This document shows positions 1-6,803 of a stretch of 64,000 nucleotides of DNA, piece after piece. The DNA comes from Thalassotalea_H sp040779345 (GTDB taxonomy: Bacteria; Pseudomonadota; Gammaproteobacteria; Enterobacterales; Alteromonadaceae), in assembly GCA_040779345.1 (NCBI GenBank), contig JBFONU010000003.1:1-64000 (forward strand), written 5' to 3'. The notes below the pieces were generated by a model that searched no databases, was not told where the DNA came from, and worked only from the letters and a program-made list of their open reading frames with translations. The stretch's first letter is position 1. Each line of letters opens with the position of its first letter. A program made the translations under genes and the position numbers.

Positions 1-132
1 TAACATCTTAGTCTAAAGATGACGAACTATGTTCGTAGCTGCTAACACAAGATAAGTCTATCCAACCAATCTACATGTCCGCAATAGAACTATGTTTAAC
101 ATCTTAGTCTAAAGATGACGAACTATGTTCGT
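1..132. repeat. 36-bp direct repeat, two copies, 60 bp apart
   Basis: Copies lie at 1-36 and 97-132 and are identical. Each begins taacatctta and ends gttcgt. Each contains two small inverted repeats, CATCTT/AAGATG and ACGAAC/GTTCGT, so a transcript could form two hairpins. The block lies downstream of tRNA-Ser on that gene's transcribed strand, where tRNA operons commonly carry processed spacers. The sequence supports the repeat and the hairpins. A role as a tRNA-operon spacer or a REP-like element is inference, and more copies may lie outside the window. Confidence 0.85.
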
Positions 133-161
133 GTTTAACAATTTTACATCCTGATAAAAGA

Positions 162-253
162 TGGCGGTGAGCGAGAGATTCGAACTCTCGATCGGGTTTA
201 ACGCCGATACTCCCTTAGCAGGGGAGCGCCTTCAGCCACTCGGCCAGCTCACC
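162..253 (-). tRNA. tRNA-Ser (anticodon GCU)
   Basis: The minus strand reads GGTGAGC at the 5' end and GCTCACC plus a G discriminator and encoded CCA at the 3' end, giving a 7-bp acceptor stem. The anticodon stem CTCCC/GGGAG encloses a loop carrying GCT. The long variable arm and 92-nt length are typical of a class II serine tRNA. It lies downstream of csrA on the same strand, the order seen in many gammaproteobacteria, where csrA is followed by a serV-type tRNA. Confidence 0.96.
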
Positions 254-264
254 AGTGGGTGCGA

Positions 265-292
265 ATATTAATGGATAATAAAAATAAGTCAA
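265..292 (-). promoter_or_regulatory. Sigma-70 promoter for tRNA-Ser
   Basis: On the minus strand a TTGACT -35 box (292-287) and a TAATAT -10 box (270-265) are separated by 16 bp. A GC-rich discriminator, TCGCACCC, follows, as at many stringently controlled stable-RNA promoters. The position just upstream of the tRNA fits. The assignment rests on motif matching only. Confidence 0.55.
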
Positions 293-405
293 ACGATTTT
301 TTAGCTTTTATTTTTGTTTGCTGAGAAATCCGCCAACAAGGCGATAAATCAAGCATGTTTTACTATTTTATATACAATTTACGATAATGAATTTAGTTAA
401 ACATA

Positions 406-433
406 CAAAAAAGTCGGCTAGTGCCGACTTTTT
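406..433 (-). terminator. Intrinsic terminator after csrA
   Basis: The hairpin AAGTCGGC/GCCGACTT has a 4-nt loop and T-runs on both strands. It lies just beyond the csrA stop codon and separates csrA from tRNA-Ser. Confidence 0.8.
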
Positions 434-449
434 CATTGAGTGCTTTATT

Positions 450-647
450 TTAGAACTTATTGCCAGAACTTTCTCCATCTCCTTTTTCTGACTGAATTCG
501 CATATATATCTCTTCTCTATGTACTGATATTTCTTTTGGTGCATTGACACCGATACGCACTTGATTTCCTTTAACACCCAATACAGTGACTGTAACTTCA
601 TCACCGATCATCAAAGTTTCTCCAACTCGACGCGTTAATATTAACAT
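450..647 (-). CDS. csrA: Carbon storage regulator CsrA
   Basis: This 65-residue RNA-binding protein is the global post-transcriptional regulator of carbon storage, motility and biofilm formation. It acts as a dimer on GGA motifs in mRNA leaders. The N-terminus MLILTRRVGETLMIGDEV carries the conserved Arg-6/Arg-7 region, and the later segment NAPKEISVHREEIY contains the conserved R44-type RNA-contact residue. The length matches the family (about 61-65 residues), although the C-terminal tail after residue 52 is variable. The ATG is preceded closely by AAGGAAATTAGGA, which gives a purine-rich ribosome site. An intrinsic terminator and a tRNA-Ser gene follow on the same strand. The identification is secure. 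Confidence 0.97.
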   Translation of the reverse strand: MLILTRRVGETLMIGDEVTVTVLGVKGNQVRIGVNAPKEISVHREEIYMRIQSEKGDGESSGNKF

Positions 648-1041
648 TCCTAATTTCCTTTATTTTAAATACGGGATCCACTAAATATATAAGCTAGTAA
701 TAAATTTAGTATAACAATTGATATTTAGCACTAAAATGAATAAAAAATTTCTCAAAAAAATAATCACTTATCAAATTAGTTAACTTCATTAATAAGAATT
801 CAAGCAAAATGCTAGTATTTTTGCTTAATAGACAATCAATTTCATACCAATTACTTACATTTTAGCAAGCTTTAAAGGATCATACAGTGAAAATTACGCG
901 TTTTTTACAATTAATTTAATCATTAATTGTATGGTAAACATCCATTAACTAACGATTAACAGTAATTAATTAACAATACATCAATGACAATACACCAGTA
1001 ACAATAAGGTCGTAAAAGTCGTCAAAAAACACATAAAAAAA
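648..1041. other. AT-rich intergenic region between hldE and csrA
   Basis: No convincing gene is visible in this stretch. It contains the csrA upstream region and a 9-bp inverted repeat, ACAATTAAT at 907-915 and ATTAATTGT at 922-930. Degenerate short repeats built on acaatacan-type units occupy about 950-1005. Nothing here resembles a CsrB/CsrC RNA, because repeated GGA loops are absent. Confidence 0.5.
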
Positions 1042-1061
1042 GGAAACTACGTTGAGTTTCC
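1036..1061 (-). terminator. Intrinsic terminator after hldE
   Basis: The stem GGAAACT/AGTTTCC (1042-1048 with 1055-1061) has a 6-nt loop. On the minus strand it is followed by a run of seven T, at the expected distance after the hldE stop codon. Confidence 0.8.
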
Positions 1062-1108
1062 TTTCTGTTTAATTCAACACTGAGCAATGACGCTGTTAAT
1101 GCTTCATA

Positions 1109-2536
1109 CTAATCTTCTAATCTAATGGTGTTGATAATTTCAGTGGTTGAAATGCCCTCTTCAAAATTCAGTACTTTGACATCACCACCTGCAGCAATAA
1201 CCTCAGTACCACCAGCAATATCCTCTACTTGATAATCGCCACCTTTAACTAAAGTATTGGGTAAAATATTAGCAATTAAACGCTGAGGTGTGTCTTCGTT
1301 AAAACTCACTACCCAATCAACAGCGCCTAACCCTGATAATACGGCCATTCGCCTGTCAACGGGATTAACCGGACGACCGACACCTTTTAGTCGGGTGACA
1401 GAGGCATCATCGTTGACTGCCACAATTAATCGAGTCCCTAATTTAGCGGCATTCGCTAAATATGAAACGTGTCCTGCATGGAGAATATCGAAACAACCAT
1501 TTGTCATGACAATTTTTTCGCCACGCGATTTAGCCATGTCTACGGCAATTTTCAACTGATCTTCACTTACCACACCAAAACCGCTTTCTTGACCAGTAGA
1601 AATCGCATTTATTAATTCAGCCTCACTAACTGTTGATGTACCCAATTTACCAACAACAATGCCGGCAGCAATATTAGCTAAAGCACTCGCTTGAGGATAA
1701 TCAGCATTAGCAGCAACAGCTAATGCTAACGTTGCAATAACCGTGTCTCCTGCCCCAGTCACATCATAAACCTCTTTGGCTTGAGTCGGTAAATGAAACT
1801 CTTCATGATCACGGCGTAGTAAGGTCATACCTTGTTCACTTCGAGTAACTAACATCGCTTGTAAATCTAAGCTTTTAAGGAGTTGTTGACCTTTAGCTAC
1901 TATTTCCGCTTCATCGTTACATTGACCGACTACCGCTTCAAATTCAGACATATTAGGGGTAATAATTGTGGCGCCCTTATAACGAGAAAAATCACTGCCT
2001 TTAGGATCTACAAGTACAGGCACATTGCACTTGTTAGCTATTTTTATCAGCTGCTGTACATCTGACAAGGTACCTTTATCGTAATCTGATAACAAAATAA
2101 CATCATGCTTTGAGACCAGTTGCTCAAATTGCTTTGTTAAAGATGACTTATCAACTTGTGCGATTGACTCTTCAAAATCCAAGCGAATAAGTTGTTGATT
2201 ACGGCTCATAACTCGCAGTTTGGTAATGGTGGGGATTTCACTTTTGCGAACAAATTGGCAGCGAATATCCATCGCTTGTAAATGTGTTTCTAGGGTTTTA
2301 GCAGCCGCATCGTCTCCGGTTATCCCCATTAACGTGACTTTACCGCCAATTGAAGCAATATTTAAGGCGACATTAGCGGCACCGCCAGGTCTATCTTCGT
2401 CTTGGTTAATTTTTACAACAGGCACTGGAGCCTCAGGGGAAATGCGCTGTGTAGGGCCATACCAGTAGCGATCTAACATGATATCGCCAACGACTAAAAC
2501 GCTTGCTTGATTAAAAGCTGGAATATCTACTTTCAT
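1109..2536 (-). CDS. hldE: Bifunctional D-glycero-beta-D-manno-heptose-7-phosphate kinase / heptose-1-phosphate adenylyltransferase
   Basis: HldE makes ADP-heptose for the inner core of lipopolysaccharide. It phosphorylates heptose 7-phosphate at C1 and later adenylylates heptose 1-phosphate, in the cytosol. Residues 1 to about 320 form a PfkB/ribokinase-type kinase domain with GGAANVALNIASIGG near the N-terminus and the catalytic signature DVTGAGDTVIATLA. Residues from about 340 form a cytidylyltransferase-like domain with TNGCFDILHAGHVSYL, which includes the HxGH nucleotide-binding motif. The 475-residue length equals the usual fused form. The gene is divergent from an LpxL-type acyltransferase, so two LPS genes share a 69-bp spacer. 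An intrinsic terminator follows. The identification is secure. Confidence 0.97.
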   Translation of the reverse strand: MKVDIPAFNQASVLVVGDIMLDRYWYGPTQRISPEAPVPVVKINQDEDRPGGAANVALNIASIGGKVTLMGITGDDAAAKTLETHLQAMDIRCQFVRKSEIPTITKLRVMSRNQQLIRLDFEESIAQVDKSSLTKQFEQLVSKHDVILLSDYDKGTLSDVQQLIKIANKCNVPVLVDPKGSDFSRYKGATIITPNMSEFEAVVGQCNDEAEIVAKGQQLLKSLDLQAMLVTRSEQGMTLLRRDHEEFHLPTQAKEVYDVTGAGDTVIATLALAVAANADYPQASALANIAAGIVVGKLGTSTVSEAELINAISTGQESGFGVVSEDQLKIAVDMAKSRGEKIVMTNGCFDILHAGHVSYLANAAKLGTRLIVAVNDDASVTRLKGVGRPVNPVDRRMAVLSGLGAVDWVVSFNEDTPQRLIANILPNTLVKGGDYQVEDIAGGTEVIAAGGDVKVLNFEEGISTTEIINTIRLED

Positions 2537-2605
2537 CCTATGTCTCTTAACAGATATAATGACTCATAGTGTATCACATGAAATTCAATGAGTTGACATC
2601 ATCCC

Positions 2606-3544
2606 GTGAGTAAAAACAAAGTTTTGCAGCCTAATTTTAAATTATCCTTCTTATTGCCAAAATATTGGTTAACTTGGCTTGGGGTCATTATTTTATATTC
2701 AATCTCTTGGCTTCCCTATAAAGTGCAACTTACACTCGGCCGCTTTATCGGACGATTAATCTTTTCACTAGCCTCAAGCAGACGAAAAGTGGCATTGAGA
2801 AACTTAGAGTTATGCTTTCCAGAAATGTCAGACGCTGAACGCCAACGTATTCTCAAAGAAAACTTTGAAAATACGGGCATCGCTTTATTCGAAACAGGTA
2901 TGGGATGGTGGTGGCCTGATTGGCGCATAAAGCGAAAATTTACCGTTGTTGGCACAGAACATATTGATCAAGCTAAGGCACAAGGTAAGGGTGTACTTTT
3001 ACTTGCTATGCATTATTTAAGTGCAGAAATTATCGGTAGAGGTTTTGGACATGTTCACCCATTAGTCATTTTTTACCGCCCACACAACAACCAATTAATG
3101 GAGTTTTTCCAGTTTAGAGGTCGTGGCCGTTCAAATAAATACATGTTAGGTAAACGCGACGTTAAAGGTTTGATCAAAGCATTACGAGATAAAGAGTCGT
3201 GCTTGTATTTACCGGATCAAGACTATGGCCGTAATCGCAGCTTATTCGTCCCCTTGTTTGCAGTAAAAGAGGCGGCAACGACTACAGGAACCCTCATTTT
3301 CGCTCGTCAAAAAGAAACCCAAACGATGATGATGATCCCGAAAAGAAATGATGATGGTAGTGGTTATACGATTGAAATTACTCCTGAACTGGAAGGCTTT
3401 CCAACAGATAATGACGAGAATGACGTTATCCGGGTTAATCAAGAAGTTGAAAAAGCGATACTTCGAAAACCAGAGCAATATATGTGGTTACATCGACGTT
3501 TTAAAACACGCCCCAATAAAGACGACCCTTCTTTATATAAGTAA
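2606..3544 (+). CDS. Lipid A biosynthesis acyltransferase of the LpxL/LpxM family
   Basis: This inner-membrane enzyme transfers a secondary acyl chain from acyl-ACP to a Kdo-lipid A precursor. A hydrophobic segment at about residues 20-40 (WLTWLGVIILYSISWLPY) is followed by the HX4E catalytic motif in AMHYLSAEI. That form of the motif fits LpxL better than the HX4D form of LpxM. The family segments FYRPHNNQ, the YLPDQDYG region and the C-terminal MWLHRRFKTRP are all present, and 312 residues is the usual length. The start is GTG at 2606. The upstream ATG at 2589 runs into a stop at once. No strong Shine-Dalgarno sequence is visible. The gene is divergent from hldE. Whether it is lauroyl-, myristoyl- or palmitoleoyl-specific cannot be read from the sequence. 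Confidence 0.9.
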   Translation: MSKNKVLQPNFKLSFLLPKYWLTWLGVIILYSISWLPYKVQLTLGRFIGRLIFSLASSRRKVALRNLELCFPEMSDAERQRILKENFENTGIALFETGMGWWWPDWRIKRKFTVVGTEHIDQAKAQGKGVLLLAMHYLSAEIIGRGFGHVHPLVIFYRPHNNQLMEFFQFRGRGRSNKYMLGKRDVKGLIKALRDKESCLYLPDQDYGRNRSLFVPLFAVKEAATTTGTLIFARQKETQTMMMIPKRNDDGSGYTIEITPELEGFPTDNDENDVIRVNQEVEKAILRKPEQYMWLHRRFKTRPNKDDPSLYK

Positions 3545-3616
3545 TTGTAAAGCTAATAAGTTTTCAGTATGGTATATACTTATTATTATCTTTTCGCTTT
3601 ATTAGAAGATTAGCCT

Positions 3617-4276
3617 ATGCTTTTTTGGATCAAAAATGCTGTTTTTTTAATAATACTTATCGCACTGGCTTATTTTTTAATTGCTAATGAAGAAGCCTTG
3701 TTTTCACCAAAACCAGAAGAGTCATCCGTTGCTACTGAACAAGCCCCAGCAAGTTCAAAGGTAAAATCCGCAGAAAATAAAAAAAAGAAAAATGCCGCGG
3801 CAGAGGGTTTATCTCGCTTTTATGCTAATTTACACGGTTCGAATGACGGAAAAGGACCACGAATACGTAATAACATTGTTTACCTACCTGAGCCTAAAGG
3901 TGATTTAGTTGAACTATTAGAAGCGAGGCGTCTAGTCACTCGCCCCCTTCGAAAAAATTGGCAAGGCACAACAGATAATCGCCCCTTTAGAATCGGCCAA
4001 ACTCTTTATCAAAAACTCGTTGAGTATGCCGAAGAAGACGGTATAGAAGTTATTTGGTGGCTCGATAGAGATTTTATTGTTAAAGATCCGTTCAGAATTA
4101 ACAAAAATATTATTGATACCGCCTATTGGGTAGGTAAAGCCATTGGGGGACATTTTCAAGATGGCTTATCAACCTATTTTTGTTATCAACAACGCACCAT
4201 CGTACTTATCGAAAAAGAACTTCCCTACTTAGATGACGAATGTGTGTTATTACCAAGAAAAAGACGTAACAATTAA
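3617..4276 (+). CDS. Membrane-anchored protein with a TcpQ-like C-terminal domain
   Basis: The protein has 219 residues. One N-terminal membrane segment (about residues 5-24) is followed by a Lys/Ala/Ser-rich linker (about 30-65) and a globular C-terminal domain. The stretch GQTLYQKLVEYAEEDG, then VIWWLDRDFIVKDPFRI, then a hydrophobic AYWVGKAIG segment and TIVLIEKELPYL resembles the C-terminal domain of TcpQ/PilL-type secretin-associated proteins. In those proteins the domain precedes assembly of a pilus or secretion pore. No pilus or secretin gene is nearby. The domain match is from memory and moderate. The membrane anchor and linker are directly visible. It could instead be a lineage-specific periplasmic protein of unknown role. 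Confidence 0.5.
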   Translation: MLFWIKNAVFLIILIALAYFLIANEEALFSPKPEESSVATEQAPASSKVKSAENKKKKNAAAEGLSRFYANLHGSNDGKGPRIRNNIVYLPEPKGDLVELLEARRLVTRPLRKNWQGTTDNRPFRIGQTLYQKLVEYAEEDGIEVIWWLDRDFIVKDPFRINKNIIDTAYWVGKAIGGHFQDGLSTYFCYQQRTIVLIEKELPYLDDECVLLPRKRRNN

Positions 4277-4502
4277 CTCCTCACGTTGATCATAACCTTG
4301 ACTGATATATGGCTTGCTCACGTATCACTTTCGACAAATAAGTATAATTGACAATTAATTTCAGTTACATTTCATTGATAAATCCTAGTTATTTTTTTTG
4401 ATAGATAATGCAACTAAGTCACTTTTCTTTGATTTGGTTTAATACAAAGATAGTTAATGTCGATATCATAACCAGTATGTTCAAAGCTAAAAAAACTTTC
4501 TG

Positions 4503-5708
4503 ATGATGCAAATTACCGACTTACAAAAAGAGCAAAAAATACTCCCGATCCTTCGCTTAGGTTTTCGACCTTTTTTCTTATTTGGTGCAGCATTTTCGAT
4601 TATCGCCATTTTTTTATGGTTATTAATCCTTCAAGGAAATACTGAGCTTTCGCCTTTTGGAGGGGGATATTGGTGGCATCTTCATGAAATGATTTTTGGT
4701 TTTGCTGGTGCTATTATTGCTGGATTCTTATTAACCGCAGTACAAAACTGGACAGGCATACCAGGCATTCAGAATAAGTCATTATTATTCCTAGTGCTTT
4801 TATGGTTATTTGCACGGTTGGCGTTATTTCTACCTGCTATTTTTGGTGAAACATTCGCTATGGTTGTAGATATCGCCTTTTTGCCCGCCGTTGCAATTTT
4901 CCTTGCTAAACCGATTGTGACCATAAAACAATATCGTAATTTATTTTTTGTTCCGCTATTAGTGTTATTTACCCTAGTTAATATTGAATTTTACTTGGCA
5001 CTCAGTTCCCCTGAAAGTTTTTCATTACAACTTTCCGCTTATGCAGGTGTGATGTTAGTGACATTTTTAATGTCTGTGATGGTCGGCAGAGTTGGGCCAA
5101 TGTTTACCGCAAATGGCACACAAACACCTAAAGTGACCAATATTGCTTGGTTAGATAAAGCGACTAACGGCAGTATAGCGCTAATTACTTTTTATTTACT
5201 CTTACACCCCCTTTTTACGATCAACAATAACGTTTTAGGTGGTTTATTGATCATTGCCGCCGTTTTTCAAACAATACGCATTATAAGATGGCGTCCTTGG
5301 ATCACCCTGAACGTTCCACTATTATGGTCTTTACATCTATCGGTAATATTTATTGCTTTAGGTTTGTTGTTCATAGGATTAAGCTATTTTTTCACTGAAT
5401 TACCCAGCAATCATTTATGGCATATATTAACCATAGGAGGCATGGCAGGATTAATTATCGCAATGATTTCTCGTGTTTCTTTAGGTCACACTGGACGACC
5501 TTTACAACCACCAAAAACCATGTCCATCGCTTTTGCTCTATTATTTTTGGCGGCAGTAGTTAGAAGTTTTCTCCCTATTTTTTTACCACAATCTATAATC
5601 ATGCTTTATCAAGCAAGTGCCGGACTTTGGTATGTATCATTTGGTCTTTTTGTTTTTCATTACGCGCCAATGTTATTAAAAAACCGAGCTGATGGCAGAC
5701 CAGGCTAA
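4503..5708 (+). CDS. nnrS: NnrS family haem/copper membrane protein
   Basis: NnrS proteins are polytopic inner-membrane proteins linked to nitric oxide resistance and denitrification. This 401-residue protein is almost entirely hydrophobic, with roughly twelve predicted membrane helices. It opens with the family signature ILRLGFRPFFLFGAAF and continues with WWHLHEMIFGFAGAIIAGFLLTAVQNWTG, where the paired His residues are potential metal or haem ligands. Later conserved pieces include MVGRVGPMFTANG and MISRVSLGHTGRPL. A double ATG lies at 4503 and 4506, and either could be used. The upstream spacer has only a partial FNR-like half site, TTGATTTGGTTTAA at 4429-4442. A dehydrogenase gene follows after 18 bp and may be cotranscribed. 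Confidence 0.93.
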   Translation: MMQITDLQKEQKILPILRLGFRPFFLFGAAFSIIAIFLWLLILQGNTELSPFGGGYWWHLHEMIFGFAGAIIAGFLLTAVQNWTGIPGIQNKSLLFLVLLWLFARLALFLPAIFGETFAMVVDIAFLPAVAIFLAKPIVTIKQYRNLFFVPLLVLFTLVNIEFYLALSSPESFSLQLSAYAGVMLVTFLMSVMVGRVGPMFTANGTQTPKVTNIAWLDKATNGSIALITFYLLLHPLFTINNNVLGGLLIIAAVFQTIRIIRWRPWITLNVPLLWSLHLSVIFIALGLLFIGLSYFFTELPSNHLWHILTIGGMAGLIIAMISRVSLGHTGRPLQPPKTMSIAFALLFLAAVVRSFLPIFLPQSIIMLYQASAGLWYVSFGLFVFHYAPMLLKNRADGRPG

Positions 5709-5726
5709 CTTTTTATAGGAAAAAAG

Positions 5727-6683
5727 ATGCACGCTGTTTTTCTTGACCAACAAACATTTTCACCGCTGATATCAATAACAGCCCTTAACAAACAAGTTAA
5801 TTCGTTAACTTGTTTTGCGCTCACCCAAGCAGATGAAATAATTTCTAGAGCAATAAATGCAGACATTATTATCACTAACAAAGTGGTGTTAAATGAAAAG
5901 GTGCTATCACAACTCCCTCGTTTAAAATTAATATGTATAGCAGCAACTGGCACAAACAATGTTGATATTTTTGCGGCTAAAAAACATAAAATAGCCGTTA
6001 CAAATGTCAGTGGCTACGCTAAAAAATCGGTTGCGCAATATGTATTTGCGCAAATGCTTGAATATTTCAGTCAAGTCAGTCACCACAATGATAATGTTAA
6101 ACAAGGTTTATGGCAGCAAAGTCCATCGTTTTGTTATCACGGTAATGGAAGTCAAGAGTTAGCTGGGAAAACCCTAGGCTTAATTGGCTATGGAAATTTA
6201 GCTAAAGCCGTTGAAAAAATTGCCATAGCTTTTGAAATGGATGTACTTATTGCAGAGCGACCTGATTGCAATGAGATCAGAGCAGGTAGAAAAGCTTTTA
6301 TTGAGGTTATCGAGCAAGCGGATATTATTTCGCTCCATTGTCCGTTAACGCCACAGAGTCAAAACCTCATCAACAAAGACATTTTTCAACGCATGAAGTC
6401 ATCAGCAATGTTAATTAATACCGCCCGCGGTGGCATAGTTAATGAAGAAGAGTTACGTCATGCTTTAACAACTAAAGAAATTGCCTATGCGGTACTTGAT
6501 GTGCTGAACCAAGAGCCGCCACTAATTGATAATATTTTAACCGTTAACCAACCTGAAAACCTAAAAATTACAGCTCATATTGCTTGGGCTAGCATTGAGT
6601 CACAACAACGACTCATCAACTTATTGGCAGAAAACATTCGCGACTTCAAGACTAATAAATTAACAAATCGTGTCGATATTTAG
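5727..6683 (+). CDS. D-2-hydroxyacid dehydrogenase (hydroxypyruvate reductase/glycerate dehydrogenase-like)
   Basis: This is an NAD(P)-dependent oxidoreductase of the D-isomer 2-hydroxyacid dehydrogenase family, 318 residues. The catalytic Arg is in NTARGGIVNEEEL, the Glu in DVLNQEPP and the His in ITAHIAWAS. The nucleotide fold begins at LGLIGYGNLAKAVEK, where the third glycine of the usual GxGxxG motif is replaced by alanine. CIAATGTNNVD is the N-terminal substrate-side motif seen in HprA-like members. AGGA lies about 6 nt before the ATG. It sits 18 bp after nnrS. Substrate preference (hydroxypyruvate, glyoxylate or other) cannot be set from sequence alone. Confidence 0.88.
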   Translation: MHAVFLDQQTFSPLISITALNKQVNSLTCFALTQADEIISRAINADIIITNKVVLNEKVLSQLPRLKLICIAATGTNNVDIFAAKKHKIAVTNVSGYAKKSVAQYVFAQMLEYFSQVSHHNDNVKQGLWQQSPSFCYHGNGSQELAGKTLGLIGYGNLAKAVEKIAIAFEMDVLIAERPDCNEIRAGRKAFIEVIEQADIISLHCPLTPQSQNLINKDIFQRMKSSAMLINTARGGIVNEEELRHALTTKEIAYAVLDVLNQEPPLIDNILTVNQPENLKITAHIAWASIESQQRLINLLAENIRDFKTNKLTNRVDI

Positions 6684-6803
6684 AGCAATTCCAACCTGTT
6701 CACATACAAATAATCACTTGATAACCGTGGACTTTTGTTAAATAGACTTTTATGATTTAACTCAACAAATAATAACGATAACCCTTTATTGGTAACTTCA
6801 TTT

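Noticed and set aside
648..1041. Possible CsrB/CsrC-type RNA near csrA
   Set aside because: Repeated GGA-containing hairpins are absent in this AT-rich spacer.
4429..4442. FNR-like site upstream of nnrS
   Set aside because: TTGATTTGGTTTAA keeps only one half of the palindrome. Related candidate sites nearby fit even less well, so I list it only in the nnrS note.
6789..6803. Upstream TTG start for the Ig-like lipoprotein
   Set aside because: It adds five residues before a complete lipoprotein signal and has no better ribosome site than the ATG at 6804.
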